DNA from: Armigeres subalbatus | Taxonomy: Eukaryota > Arthropoda > Insecta > Diptera > Culicidae | Length of the DNA stretch: 64,000 nt | Assembly: GCF_024139115.2 (NCBI RefSeq) | Contig: NC_085141.1 | Location: forward strand, 405,297,612 to 405,361,611 | Direction of reading: 5' to 3' | In this document: positions 1 through 11,819 of the stretch, in pieces | Position numbering within the stretch: position 1 is the first letter of the stretch | Layout of the letters: each line of letters starts with the position of its first letter | Notes under the pieces: model-generated | The model's database searches: none | Seen by the model: the letters and a program-made list of their open reading frames with translations, nothing else | Told to the model about the DNA's origin: nothing | Made by a program: the position numbers and the translations under genes

Positions 1-633
1 TCCGTCGGAATCAGCATATTTCCAAGCGGAGGGATGACGCACAAAGCCGTTGCAGACCGAAGGATTTCGCTTTTTCTTTTCATCTCCACACAATGCAGTT
101 CGAAGACGAGGCCAGGTACGGTACAACAATGGGTCAGAGCTTTGTGTACCTTTTAAGGCTGGAAGCTTTTGTTGAGTGCCGTGCTGGAAAATGATCAATC
201 AGGACAGGACGACCGGCGATGGAGCGGATTGGAGCGAACGAGACGATTCGCTTTGAAGGTTTGGGGAAAATGTTTATCGGAGATAAAGGAAAGATGTAGG
301 TCATGTTTGTCAGGTAATCAACGAGTCAAAATTGGATTGACATTATGGTCCTTATAGGATTATGGCGAGCGAAGAGAGCATGGCAGTGAAATGGAGCTTT
401 CACATCAAACGAGTTTTTATTGGCATCATTTTTAATAATTTGTCATTTTATATCAAATCATAAACCTATTAGCTAGTATTCCGAAACTGCATGTCTAATG
501 GAATAGAGTTTTTTTTAACCTTCAAGGTTGAAACCACAGCACCTCAATCATCATATTACTATCACGCAATTCATCCAATCCATTTAAATATCAACATAAT
601 CAGGCATGAGTTTGATCACGCAATCATATTAAA
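1..633. other. Flank downstream of ppk-A
   Basis: I recognise no coding gene here; the short open frame at 169-357 has no recognisable motif. On the minus strand this is the 3' flank of ppk-A. The reverse complement of 416-421 reads AATAAA about 215 nt past the ppk-A stop and is a possible but rather distant polyadenylation signal. The rest is ordinary AT-rich DNA. Confidence 0.4.
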
Positions 634-2531
634 TTAGTCTCCGGTTGGTTGTACGGCCATCACAGCATTGTCATTTCCTATCTTCTTGAAATTTCTAATC
701 GACAGAATTGGTCGCACCATACAATAATAAACCAACTCGGCGAAGCTCAGCAGACTAACCCCCATGCAAAGTCCCAGAACTCCGCCACAATTGGCAATGA
801 AATCCGTCCACCCGAACAGCTCACTTCGCCTCAACGCCATGTACTGGGCTTGCTTGAAATAGATTGCTAGTTTGGCGAAATTGTAACTGAAATCAATTCA
901 AATGCGTTGGAAACTTCATTTATTAGCAGAAAATAGTCACTACTTACTTCGCGACTTTTTCAAGTAACTCCTCGGAAAGTTGCGTTCTGTAGCGTAGATG
1001 AAAGGACCTGGCATAGTCATACTTTGTCTGCGTCAGCTCCGAATCGTACTCAATCGAATTGCACGCCGGTAGACAATTGCAGTGGTCACCTGTTGAGTGA
1101 TTCTTCGTAATTCCTTCCATAGCGACCACCAGCTGAATTTCGTTCTCCGCCTGGATAGCACACTCCAACTGAGATGTTTCACAAACCTTTGTTTCTTTGG
1201 TGTAGGGCATCGAGAAGCGAACGCAACCGCAGAGCTTCCGAGTGAGATTGGTGAGGCATTCCAGCTCACAGTTCACCTGATTGTACACCGCGAAGAACTC
1301 CAGTTTGCGTTCGTAACTGAAAAAGCATTTCCTACGAGAGGGTTCATAATTGCTTAGAGATTTAGCTATGGAGGTGATCTGAGGCTTGAGCGCGATGGTC
1401 ACTTCGTGATTGTATGTAAGACGAAAAAATTTGCGGGAAATCACCGGGAACTCTGCCGGAGAATGAAGTAGGACTTTGAACCCTAACGCTTCTCGACAGT
1501 GATATTCATCGTAGCTTTTGGGCATTCTGAGCTGCATGTAAAGACCGGCTTCAAACCCTGATCCGTAGACACGACTAGGATATGTTCTAAGTTCTGCTTC
1601 CGGTTTGTAACCTTCGTCCAATGACCAATTAGAACTCGAATGAAGACTCGTGTAGTAATCATAATTGGTGTGCATGTAGTCTTTGCGGAACATTTCTCGC
1701 TCTGGAATCAGATTGTATGTGTAGCAAATGCCCTCGTCAGTCACGGTTTCTTTGAATGAGTCCCGACATGGATAGACGCTCATTCGGCACTGGAATATTA
1801 AATCACGGCTTCGGCCAGGACATATTTCGTAAAGTTTCCTCACGATGTTTTGTTTGAATTTGTAACTTTTCAAGGCTTCCTGGTATTCACCATGTGAGTA
1901 CATCCTATCACACACCTGCAGTAAACTCAGAATGGTATGAGTTCTGTAAATAAATTGAAAAGGGTAAATCTTGAAAACTATTTCTTCATTCGACTTACTC
2001 ATCATCGTTGATATCGAAACGCACTGCATCCTGGTCGAAGATCTGATCGCTCAGCAACGTGAAATTCAGAAGCTCCGGTCGAAACTTTGACTCCGGACAG
2101 ATCGTTATGGCCGGAAATGGTATCTCCCAAACTGAGACGGGTTCCTCATTGAAGCTGAGAATGACCGGTTTGTGTTCCCACTTGTAGTAGATGTTTCCGA
2201 TGAGTCCAACGCAGCCGTACAGCGAAATGAGCAGCATCAGTACCCACCAGAACCGTTCCCAGCGGGTTCGGTCGTGAGAACCGATGTAGTTCACGCCATG
2301 GATTGAGCTTCTCGAACAATATTCGGCTATGGTGTTTCTGACGTTTGTTCGGATGTTATATAAAAATGGTCTACGGAGATAAAGTGTTTGATGTGGTATG
2401 TTTATGGGCCTGACTGGAAAATCCTAAAAAGAAATCACAATGTAACAAAAAATTTACGTTTTCTAGTTGTTGGTTCGATGTCATACCTTCAAATATAACG
2501 GATATTGGTTAGTTAAGTATTCGTTATACAT
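634..2531 (-). CDS. ppk: ppk-A: pickpocket (DEG/ENaC) sodium-channel subunit, 4 exons
   Basis: Proposed CDS is complement(634..886, 948..1943, 1999..2423, 2487..2531), 573 codons including the stop, 572 aa. All introns are GT-AG and the frame stays open across them. Order: short N-terminus; His-Gly gating motif at H57-G58 (SSIHG); TM1 about residues 72-92; FPAITICP motif after TM1; large Cys-rich extracellular region; TM2 with filter G531-V-S533 (LGLCMGVS); short cytosolic tail. Family knowledge: ppk subunits form trimeric amiloride-sensitive cation channels of the plasma membrane, often in sensory neurons or epithelia. Unlike the two paralogues it starts with a separate 15-codon exon (MYNEYLTNQYPLYLK). 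That ATG follows a 6-codon upstream ORF (2534-2554) by two bases. The polyadenylation site was not resolved. Which numbered ppk this is cannot be told here. Confidence 0.9.
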
Positions 2532-2533
2532 CC

Positions 2534-2554
2534 TTACCGTAGCAAGGTTAGCAT
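2534..2554 (-). promoter_or_regulatory. Upstream ORF of ppk-A (MLTLLR, stop)
   Basis: A complete 6-codon ORF on the minus strand ends two bases before the proposed ppk-A start codon. If it lies in the transcript it could reduce initiation or require reinitiation at the main ATG. Whether transcription starts upstream of it is not shown by the sequence. Confidence 0.35.
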
Positions 2555-3375
2555 CAAAGTAACAAACTGCTGCTGTGGTTTCAAACTAATTTAACAGATT
2601 GGCCTAATTGAATCGGAAACTAATGGATCACGCTACGCAAATGGAACACGAAGTGGGCGGATGTAACTTTTTTTTTACACTTTATGAAATTGCCGACAGT
2701 TAATTACGGAAGCATTGGTTAGCAGCTGTTATTAGTTTTATGATATATAATTATAGGGAAACGGCTCCTTGAATTCTCACCCTGTACCCAAATCAATACC
2801 ATTTGAAAACAAAAATTGGTGCGCAAATTGTTTTATTTATCATTTTTGTACGCCAGATAACAACAAAACACGACACAAATTGAGTCTAATAATGGAACAG
2901 ATACCCTAGTAACGAGTGTTACGGGACAATAAAAAAAAATGATCGAACCTAATCCAATGGTTACTAACTAGGAACTGCCCAATTCACTGCATTTTACTGT
3001 CTTTTGTATCTTATTATTGCCAACATAACATTTCCTCTGCCTGCCTATTTGGAACATCGGTGATCGACCGGTTGGGAATTCTGCTGATGGTGCATGATTA
3101 ACTTCTGACGATGCTTCTCTGTAGAAAGGGCCCTCTGGGTGGCTATTACTGTTGAAGTGCATATTGCATCATAATTCATAACATATGAGTTAGCCACAAT
3201 TCTTTGCCATGTAGTACCATGAATTTGATCTTCAAAGTATAATTCTCTGTAATAAGGATACCATCGTTACACAGACAACTAGAGAGAAGGATCAATTTAG
3301 AAACATTCCTATTCCCGTCTTCAAAGTTCATTTCTAGGTTTAGTAACATCTAAAAATTAAGCTATTTAGAATGGA
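2555..3375. other. ppk-A upstream region, no gene recognised
   Basis: AT-rich DNA. On the minus strand an A/T run (TATATAA-like) near 2738-2750 lies about 210 bases before the ppk-A ATG and could be a TATA element, but I see no matching initiator. No coding signal found. Confidence 0.3.
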
Positions 3376-3435
3376 ATGTGAGGAGGACGATTTGCGGACC
3401 CTTCGTAGACTATACTTGGTTGGCGACGTGCAGCC

Positions 3436-5341
3436 GGTTGTAGGACAAAAGGTCGATGGTCAAAAGGTCGAAGGACAAAAGGTCGAAGGTCAAAAGGTCG
3501 AAAGGATAAAAGGTCGAAGGGTTAAAAGGTCGAAGGGACAAAAGGTCGAAATAAAAAAAACTGCGTCAAAAGGTCGAAGGACAAAAGGTCGAAATAAAGA
3601 AAGACCCTTCTTTTTTCTTCCTTCTTTATTATTTTGTCTCCCTTTCAACCTCTATTTTCCTTCTTCTTTCTTTTTCCATCTTCCTTCTTATTTCATATGC
3701 TTCTTTCCTTCCATTCTTCTTCCTTCTTTTTTATTTCTTACTTATTTTTTCCTTCCATATTCCATCTTCCTTATTTCTAACTTCTTTCTTCTCTCTTTCT
3801 TCCTTCTTCATCCCTTCTTTCTTTCTATTTTCAATTTTTCAGGAAACAGTTTTTCTTCCTTTACTCTTTTTGGCTTCTTTCTTTCTTCCGTCTTTGTTCC
3901 TTTTTTTTCTTTCTTGCTTCTTTTTTCATTTTTCTTCCTTCTTTCTCCCTTCATTTTTCCTTCTTTCTTCTTTATTTCTTCCTTCTTTTTCCTTCTTTCT
4001 TCTTTCTTTCTTCCTTTTTACTTCTTTATTTCTCCCTTCTTTGTTTTTTTTATTTCCTCCATCTTTCTTTCGTCCTTCCCTGTTACTTGCTTCTTCTCTC
4101 TATCTTCTTTTTTTTTGTTTCCTTGTGTCTTCCTTCTTCTTTCCTTCCAACTTTTTTCGTCATTCTAACTTCTTTCTTCCTTCTTTTTTTCTTCTTCCTT
4201 TCTTCCGCCTTTTTATTTTTCTTCCTACCTTCTTTTTACTTATTTCTTTCTTCATTCTGTCTTCCTCCGTTTTTCCTTCTTCTTTTATCCTTATTTTTCC
4301 TCTTTTCTTCCTTTTTCTTCTCTCTTTCTTCATTCTTTCTCACTTCTTTCTTCTTGTTTCCTTTCTTTCTGCTTGTGTTTTAATTTCTTCTTTGTCTTTC
4401 CTTCTTCATTCATTTATTCTTTTTTGCTTCTCTCTTCCTTGTTTCTTCTTTCATCCTTCTTCATCACTTCTAGTTTCCTTCTTCTTTTCTTCCTTCTTTC
4501 TTTCTTCTTTTTTTTCCTATTTCTTCCTTCGTTCTTACTTATTTCTTTCTTCTTTGTTCCTTATTTCTTTTCTATTTTTCCATTCCCTGTTACTTACTTC
4601 TTTCTTTTTCTTTGCATCCTAGTGTCTTCTCTCCTTCTTCATTCTTCCTTCGTCCTTCTTTTTTCCTTCTTCCATCTTCCATCCTCTTTCTTTCTTTTTT
4701 GTTCTTTTTTCTTCATCAGTTCTTCTTCATTCTTCTTTTTCCTTTCTCATCGTATATTTTTCCTCCCTCCTTCTTTCTATCTTTTCACTTCTCATTTTTT
4801 CGCTCCTTATATCACATTTCTCACTTGTCACTTTCTACTTCTCTTCCTTTTTACTTTTCACTTCTCACTACGCACTTCTCACTTCTCACTCACCACTCAC
4901 TGTTCACTTCTCACTTCTTACTTTTCAATACTCATCATTCAGTTTTCACTTTTCACTACTCACTTCTCACTTCTCACTTCACATTTCTCACTTCTCATTT
5001 TTCACTTAACAATTCTCACTTCTCACTTTTCACTTCTCATTTACCTATGCTCATTACTCTTTTCTTACGTCTCTCTTTTCACTACTCATTTCTTGCTTTT
5101 CTTGGACTTTCGACTTTTTGTCCTTCGACCTTTTGACCTTCGACGTTATGATACAAATTCGACCATTTGACCCTTCGACCTTTTGTCCATTCGACCTTTT
5201 GACCCATCGACCTTTTGACCCTTCGACCTTTTGATCTTTAGTCCTTTCGACCTTTTGTCCTTCTACCTTTTGACCTTCGACCTTTTGACATTCGACCTTT
5301 TGACCTTCGACCTTTTGACCTTCGATCTTTTGACACAGATT
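3436..5341. mobile_element. Minisatellite-ended transposon-like element 1 (9-bp TSD)
   Basis: The element is flanked on both sides by CGTGCAGCC (3427-3435 and 5342-5350), which occurs once (as CGTGTAGCC) in the uninterrupted RTE copy near 23.35 kb, so this is a real insertion with a 9-bp (at least 8) target duplication. The left end (about 3441-3600) is a tandem array of GGTCGAAGGACAAAA-type units. The right end (about 5105-5335) is the same array in inverted orientation. The interior (3605-5100) is a pyrimidine-rich TTCTTCCTT tract grading into ACTTCTC repeats. It has no credible gene: the long open frames are translations of the CT tract. Confidence 0.75.
3605..5100. repeat. 1.5-kb polypyrimidine tract
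   Basis: The plus strand is almost entirely C and T with a TTCTTCCTT theme. From about 4795 it changes to CACTTCT repeats. It forms the whole interior of minisatellite-ended element 1. Such tracts can form triplex (H-)DNA and are prone to length change. Confidence 0.9.
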
Positions 5342-5452
5342 CGTGCAGCCATGGATCGATCTGAATGGTGAAGACTCTTATGTACTGCGCAGACCACTTC
5401 GTCCTTAGTCTGAGAAAATAAAAATCTTCTTCTTCTTATCTTATCTTCTTCT

Positions 5453-5640
5453 TCTATATACATAAAAATGAACTTTTGGTTGTCTGACCCTTATAGACTC
5501 GGAACCTACCAATCAGCGTGAAATTTTGTATACAAGGGTTTTGCATGCCGGGAAAGGTTCTGAAGATGGTTCAAGACCCCTCCGCTCTTTGAAAAGGGGG
5601 GCTCCCATACAAATGAAACACAAATTCTAGAAAAATATAT
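5453..5640 (+). mobile_element. Possible Helitron 5' terminus
   Basis: TCTATATACATAAAAATGAA at 5453 resembles the 5' end of insect Helitrons and of the complete short Helitron at 13070. I do not find the matching CTAG end, so this would be a 5' fragment. A text-like repeat (GGTTCAAGACCCCTCC at about 5567, again as GGTTCAAAATCCCTCC near 5842) follows. Confidence 0.35.
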
Positions 5641-5647
5641 AAAGTTC

Positions 5648-5755
5648 TTTTAGTGGAACCACACAGTTGTGGTCGAAATACGTATCTGAAAAGATATCGA
5701 AAATTAAATAGTGGAATTAAATGGAGAGTACTTAATTCGTCTTAGACGGTTGACA
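5648..5755 (+). repeat. Half-copy of the palindromic CGTATCTG repeat family
   Basis: This stretch contains TGTGGTCGAAATACGTATCT and ends in CTTAATTCGTCTTAGACGG. It equals one arm of the perfect palindrome at 13558-13804, with point differences. Other relatives are at 26427-26513, 60467-60604 and 61436-61555. Confidence 0.75.
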
Positions 5756-6243
5756 AATTTCTACATAACTCAGAAACAAATTAAGCAAATGGTACTAAAT
5801 GTGGCATTTTGATGTTTTCAAAGAAAAGAAATGTTTCTATGATGGTTCAAAATCCCTCCCCACTCCAGATAGGGGGAGCTTCTATGCAAATAAAACACAA
5901 ACACAGATAAATAATTCCTGTATAGGCATGTGGGAAAAAAGAAGTTTTGACGTTTGCTCTGCCAAATGAAATCGAATCGCTGAGCGAACGTTAAAATTAT
6001 TTTTTCCCTTAACTTAGGTAACCGACTTTAAAATAAATCTAATCTGGAATATCCAGAAGATGTTCAAAGGTTTTTAGTGACTGAAAGTTCCTGCAGTACA
6101 ACAGATTCGAGTAGAGAGAAAAATGCCATAACAGATATTTCTATCGATCTTGATGATGATTTTGTGGAGGATATTTATGTACATAAATAAATGTTAATGC
6201 AGTGTACTTGTACATCTTGAAGCTTTTATTACATGGAGTTCGT

Positions 6244-9200
6244 ATCCCAAATAACAATTCTGTGACCGTTGGGTTTTATATGAATTTTAACAAGGTTTTT
6301 TGTGGCAATAATTAAAGCCTATTGTTTTATGGTGGTCATAAACAATGCTAACGAACAAAGGTTTTATATAACTCTTGAGATATCCATAAGACTCTTATAA
6401 ACCATGTTCTAAAACTAAACTTTTTGTTAGCTTTGAAGTTTTAATAAAAGTTTTATTATTATTTCAAATGCGTCATAAAACCAGTTTGAGTTCCTGCTTT
6501 AAAACTACTCAACGTGACTCGATCTATTTTCCATGTTGAATTTGGAAAGCAGTGTTGCTGTATAACTTATATATGAATCATGCAATAAGACGCATAATGA
6601 GATTAGCTTATTTTTACCGACATAATGTGAGTGACATGTGTTTCTGATACACTAGAGATGGTTCTCATTTCCGAAATAAAAAATGACTTGAAAGCGACTG
6701 GTAAAAATCTCCTGGTTATAAGAATTTCCGGTGCTATCCAATAATACCAATAAAGGTTGGCAAGAACAATTCGATTTCTGTTAAAAGTAATTATGTTCTA
6801 CGAGCAGAGTTATTTGAAATTATTGAACTGTAACTCTTATGTTAGTTTTAATTTTGATTTAGGATATGAGACACATACATATGAAATGCTGTTAAATATA
6901 TGCACTTAATTGGATTGGGGCTTCTCATGAAAAGCCGATGTGACGAAGAATCATTTTTCCGGTTTCAAGAAAAGTGACGAAGGAAATATTTTTTGCATTT
7001 TTCCTCATGCACATGACCTCCTGCTTAAAGAATTTGCCCTTCTAACATACACATATTTGATTCCTACGAATTACACCAAAAATACGAATGGGTAATATTT
7101 CATATATTCGTAGGTACACTAATTCCAGGAAATTAATAGAATTCGTAGATTTCTTATACGGATCCATCGAGAGCTTTAATTTCCACAGATTTCTCATCGT
7201 TGCCCGAGGATGAAAAGTGCTTTCCGCCTCAGCCACTAGGTTGCATGTTATCGAACCGAAGGCCATCTGTTGTCGGAAGTGTAACCATGACAAAGTTTTA
7301 TAACAAGTTTAAAACGGTCATGAAGTAACCAAGGAGAATTATTGAGGTAAGGTACCCCGGGGCAAGTGGGACCTAAAAAAACGCTAGTTCAGCAAAATCG
7401 CTAACGCATACTTAGAAAACAGGGTATTTCAGGGCATTAACCACGGATACATCATTATATGCTTCCGTTGTTGAAGTGTAGACGTGTCGTAAGCCATTTA
7501 TTCAGTTACAAAAATATTGGTAGTGGCATAAATAAATTTACCTGTGGGACCCACTTACCCCTTCAAACGGGGCAAGTGGGACCTATTCTGCTCTATACTG
7601 TCGAACGAAACTAATTTGAAGAATGTAGATATAATGTTCATGTAATTTATGAGTCGTAGTATTTCAGATCATGCATGGAGGTTTATTGATTGTCAGACTT
7701 TTGTTTTTTGGCAAAAGGGAAAACAATGTTAGCAGATATAAAAACAAGACAACAGCCGGTTTACTGTTTAATTATCTGTTGTCTGGCTTTACATTAGCTT
7801 ACTTTCTTACCAAATGTTTTAGCTGAAAGAGATAAGCAAATCTTTTTTCATTTTTCGAATGAATGTTTCTCTGTTTAACACAAATTATTTCATAAATTGG
7901 AGCTTCAAAATGAACGTTTTTATTCAGGCGGTGTTGTAAATTTGGAATAGGACGAAATGGCCAATTTATGTCTTAAGCACTTTATTTATCTGAAAATCTG
8001 TTAATCTGATGCGAAGTTTAAAAATAACAAAACACAAGACAAAACCTGTTGATCTATTGTAGAATAAGGAGATTGTTTGCACTGTAAACGAAATTTTTTG
8101 CATAGTTATAACCATTGCTCTTTTCCACGAGGGAGATAATTTTCAGAAAGTAAAATACACATTTGGTAAATCAACTGTACACTACTTCTTAACAACTAAA
8201 CCAACGATATCAACTGCATTTGATTCAGATCCATATGATATATGAGTGTCGAAGTTATTTTTTACTAGACAACAATCTAAAAACAGGTAAAATGGCTCTA
8301 TCGAAAATGTTGTTCAAATATGTCCCACTTGCCCCATGTATGTTAAAATTCAAGGGAAAGTGAAAATTTCAGATTTTGGCTTTAATCAAAACATTTAAAT
8401 CGTTTTTGATGTCACACAATTATTCAATTGCTCAAAATATTCACTTTCCACATCAATGATGAATTTAGAAACGACTATATTGTTGAAAATCCATTGAATT
8501 AAAATAAAAGTAATAGATTTTGCCGGTAGTTTAAAGTCATGATTAAACAATACCATTAGTATGGTGCCGCAAATGGTTTTGATTCCAATTTTTTTTGTGT
8601 CAGGCAAATTCGTTGATAATTCTGCTTCATCTTTCTAGAACATTGTTACCATTAAAAACGTTCACCGATTAATCGGCAGCCATAGTACCCACTTACCCCG
8701 TATTTTCACTTGCCCCGGGGTACCTTATCACAAAAGCCATTGAGCTATTTATCGCCAGATTTTTGTTTTCATAAAAGGAATGTTGCCATGTTGAAATAAT
8801 GATCAACGTCATAGTCGTGATTGAAAAATACATCAATTACGATCAAATACACTATTTATTGGTGGAATTAAATTATTTCTGAGGTTTTTTGATAAAAGCA
8901 CGGTTACTTTATAACAAACTATTTGAAATTGAATTGTTTTGAGCAGTTTGGAAAGTTATTAAATTTCCTATTTTCATCTGATTATTCGATAATTTCAAGG
9001 CGCGTTGATTTTAAGCTTCTACAAACTCAATATTCACGATAAATTTGGTTGCGCATGTCATTTTGTTGAATGAAACACTTAATTAATATTTCATTTTCAA
9101 CACCAACCATTACAAGTAAAATCAGAAGCATTATTTTCAACACATCAGCATTACATAAGGGACACTATTATCCAGTGAAACAAAAAACAAACACAATAGA

Positions 9201-9492
9201 TTGCCAATAAACATCATCCAACATATGAAATTGAAACAGTTTTATTGTTACTCTTATGATGGTTACGACAACATCTTATAGAGTATCAACAAATTCAATA
9301 CAATGTTTTATTGCAGTTTTATTAGTACTATTAATACGGTTTTAATAACATCTTCTAGATTGGTCCATTAGGCCGGAAGGCTATCTTAATGATGTTATGA
9401 AGATGTTTTGGTGGAGTTACTAGTTTTATTAGCAACTGGTCATGAAAACCTCTTATAGAGCATGATAAATCATAAAATGTTACTTGGGATAG
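6244..9492. mobile_element. Candidate TIR element with ATCCCAARTAACA ends
   Basis: The left end ATCCCAAATAACA (about 6245) and right end TGTTACTTGGGAT (about 9480-9492) are inverted copies. A/T-rich internal flanks near both ends repeat motifs such as CTCTTATAGAG. The same CCCAAGTAACA terminus occurs at 20811 and, inverted, near 31280. Another TIR element (7348-8727) lies inside. The pairing of these two ends is inferred and could join two separate solo ends. Confidence 0.4.
7348..8727. mobile_element. 1.4-kb TIR element, termini AGGTACCCCGGGGCAAGT
   Basis: TAAGGTACCCCGGGGCAAGT at 7348-7367 is exactly inverted at 8708-8727; TA is the likely target duplication. The motif GGGGCAAGTGGGACC recurs inside in both orientations (about 7568, 8324, 8689), so the termini carry subterminal repeats. 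No transposase is recognisable; the 70-codon minus-strand frame at 8395-8607 has no known motif. Probably a nonautonomous DNA transposon. Confidence 0.7.
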
Positions 9493-9495
9493 CTT

Positions 9496-10745
9496 TCTTA
9501 GAGCTTTATATTGTATTCCCTTTACTTGATTTGAGGGTTAAGAGTCTGATCCAATTTGAAAAATCCTTCAAAAACAACTTGTTCCGCTTTTAGATGCAAA
9601 GGCCTGTATTCCGCAGAATCCTTGGGCAACTTAGAACTTATGTACAACTCAATACACACAAAAACAATATACAATTTTCTAGTTCGAACTCTACATGTCT
9701 AGGCTTCAATAAAATACATATCTATAGACTGCTGTGTACATGTTCCGTAGATAAAAGGGATATATTCCAGGAAGTATGAAGACCTTAGAAGTAATAATGA
9801 CCAAAATTACTAAATTAATGATTTCGTGTGTTACTTCTACGTGAAGTTAAACGATTTACAATGATATGGAAATGCTAATATCATCTTCCAAACTTGGACG
9901 TACATGTTCATGATAGCATTAGAGGCGAAAGTATAGAATTGATAGTTCCGTTAGGATACGGCAGGCATGAAGAATGTTTTTATAGAAGTCGATTTGAAAG
10001 CGAGCGGAGGGCAATATTTGTGATGGCACATATCGCACGACCTTCCTTCTGCCAAGCTCCCGTATGAAGGGGGAGGGAAGAATATCAGTGTGGAAGCTGA
10101 TATATCTCCACTGGCTATATCCATATCATTAATAATGACCTGCAAAACAAGTATTTCACATATTTTGGGCATTAATCTACGATATGAGTGTGAAATATTC
10201 AGTTCAATCAAAGTTAATTGCCTTTATTCAGGAGATTAAACCATCCCACTTGCACATTAATTTGCAATGTTATGAAAACTCATTTGTGAATAGGTAGGGG
10301 AAGGACGGTCAATATGAGCCCCCTAAGCAAACCTCAGAATTTAAGGATGAATTCATCCAAAAACACGTGTTTTAGTTATACCAATAGTTTTACATATCAG
10401 TTATTGTACGGTCCAAAAATGTTTAGAAGCGATCAATATTGCATGAAAACGATTTTATCCCAAAATTGTGTTTCTGCATCCAAAATGGACGGTGCTGGGT
10501 AATATGCGCCACCCAAAAATGTTATACAAAATATGACAATATATTTCATTAAAATCGTCACAATCTTTTGCACAAAGTTTTGTGTAAGATCTATTCTTTT
10601 CGTTGGTTTATTTCTCAGACTGATGTTAATAAGAGAAAATATATTTTTCGTCTAATGATAAAGCAAATCTTTATGTTAATTTCAACATATATTCGTAGTT
10701 CTCCAAAGTTGACCATTAAGTATGAAACTCCGCATTTGCTGTTGT
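9496..10745. other. No gene recognised
   Basis: AT-rich sequence without coding signal. TAGGGGAAGGACGGTCAATA near 10295 resembles the left terminus of the MITE at 21370, but no partner end was found. The 62- and 86-codon frames here look like chance. Confidence 0.4.
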
Positions 10746-10860
10746 TACTCTGATCACACGTGTATAACACTGTGGATCTCCGAGCCTCTTAAAAAAGGGC
10801 GTTTTTGGAGTGAAATGATGGCCTTTCGGTACAACTTTGTTGTACAAGAAAAGCAAAAAC
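10745..10860 (+). repeat. Mosquito repeat, TTTCGGTACAACTTTGTTGT end
   Basis: It includes TATAACACTGTGGATCTCCG and CCTTTCGGTACAACTTTGTT followed by a near-palindromic GTACAAGAAAAGC end. Longer copies of the same family are at 18240-18630 and 58020-58330. It appears to be a short noncoding interspersed repeat. Confidence 0.6.
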
Positions 10861-10954
10861 TGATTAATGCTGTGCGGTAAATGTAAATGTTCAAAATACC
10901 ACGAAACATATTTGATGCGCCTTTGAAACTTCATGATTTTTGAAAATTAACCCA

Positions 10955-11069
10955 GAGACTTTAACTTGGCTTAGAAACCTCGCAGATAATAATTGTAGTA
11001 CTTGATGAAAACTAATCTGTGAGACGGCAATGTGCCAGTGGATGATGCAATGCCAATATATAGAAAAAG
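10955..11069 (+). mobile_element. 3' half of a Feilai-like SINE
   Basis: It contains GGCTTAGAAACCTCGCAG and a diverged GTGCCAGTGGATGATGCAAT segment, ending in an A-rich tail. This matches the 3' part of the SINE at 14019-14317. The tRNA-like head is missing. Confidence 0.6.
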
Positions 11070-11819
11070 AAATGTAAAGTATTTCTTCTTCTTCTGACTT
11101 CTTCATATTGGCATTAAATCCCCCACTGACTGGGACACTGCCGCCTCGCAGCTTAGGTTTCATCCTCTTCTAGAGTTTTAACTGCGAGGTTTCTAAGCCA
11201 AGTTATCATTTTTGACGAATTTCGCGCCAACCCTTCTATGGGGTTGGAAGCACCATCTCAGAATCGAATGAAACTTGGTGGGCATAAAGATATGGTATTT
11301 CTAAGCCACTCTGCATACTTAGTTTTTCAAAATTTGTCAAGAGTAACATTTGACGAGGGCCTAATTTTTTTTCATTGGTTTTTTAAAAATCGATGTAACT
11401 CTAAAATAACAAGACCTACAAAAAAGTGTTGTATGGCGGACTGTCGTGAAATTCCCTGAAGTTTTTTGGAAAAATATCCAAAAAATAAAAAAACCGATTT
11501 CTACACTGAAAAAAATTAGTTTTAAAAATTAAAATCGATATTACAAAAAAACCTCATCTCAGAAATCGATGAAATTTTTTCTGCAGATAGGTATTTCAAT
11601 TATCTAACTTTTCTGGGAATAATGTTCCTGTGACATATTTAAGGAAAAAAAGTTTTTCTAACAAAAACTTTTTCCATGTCCATATTGAGTGAAAATTTAT
11701 CAGCGTGTTTTATGCCTACAGCGCCAAATATAGGTTCAGCAGCCTATCATCAACCAACGACACATTTTGAACGTATAAAAATTTGTTTAGGAAGCAATTT
11801 AGCATAATCTAACATAATT

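Larger units (their letters stand above)
3376..5450 (+). pseudogene. RTE LINE 3' end, split by a minisatellite-ended element
   Basis: Bases 3376-3435 and 5343-5450 together match the last part of the RTE LINE found on the minus strand near 23285-23400. Both encode TLRRL, then a W-R-R/G-D-V segment, and end in a short A-rich tail. The two pieces are contiguous in the other copy, so this one is an RTE 3' fragment interrupted at 3436-5341. It is 5' truncated and noncoding. Confidence 0.75.

Noticed and set aside
3371..5170. Long plus-strand open frames of 250-265 codons rich in Phe, Ser and Leu
   Set aside because: They are translations of a polypyrimidine tract without start context, domains or codon bias, and lie in a noncoding element.
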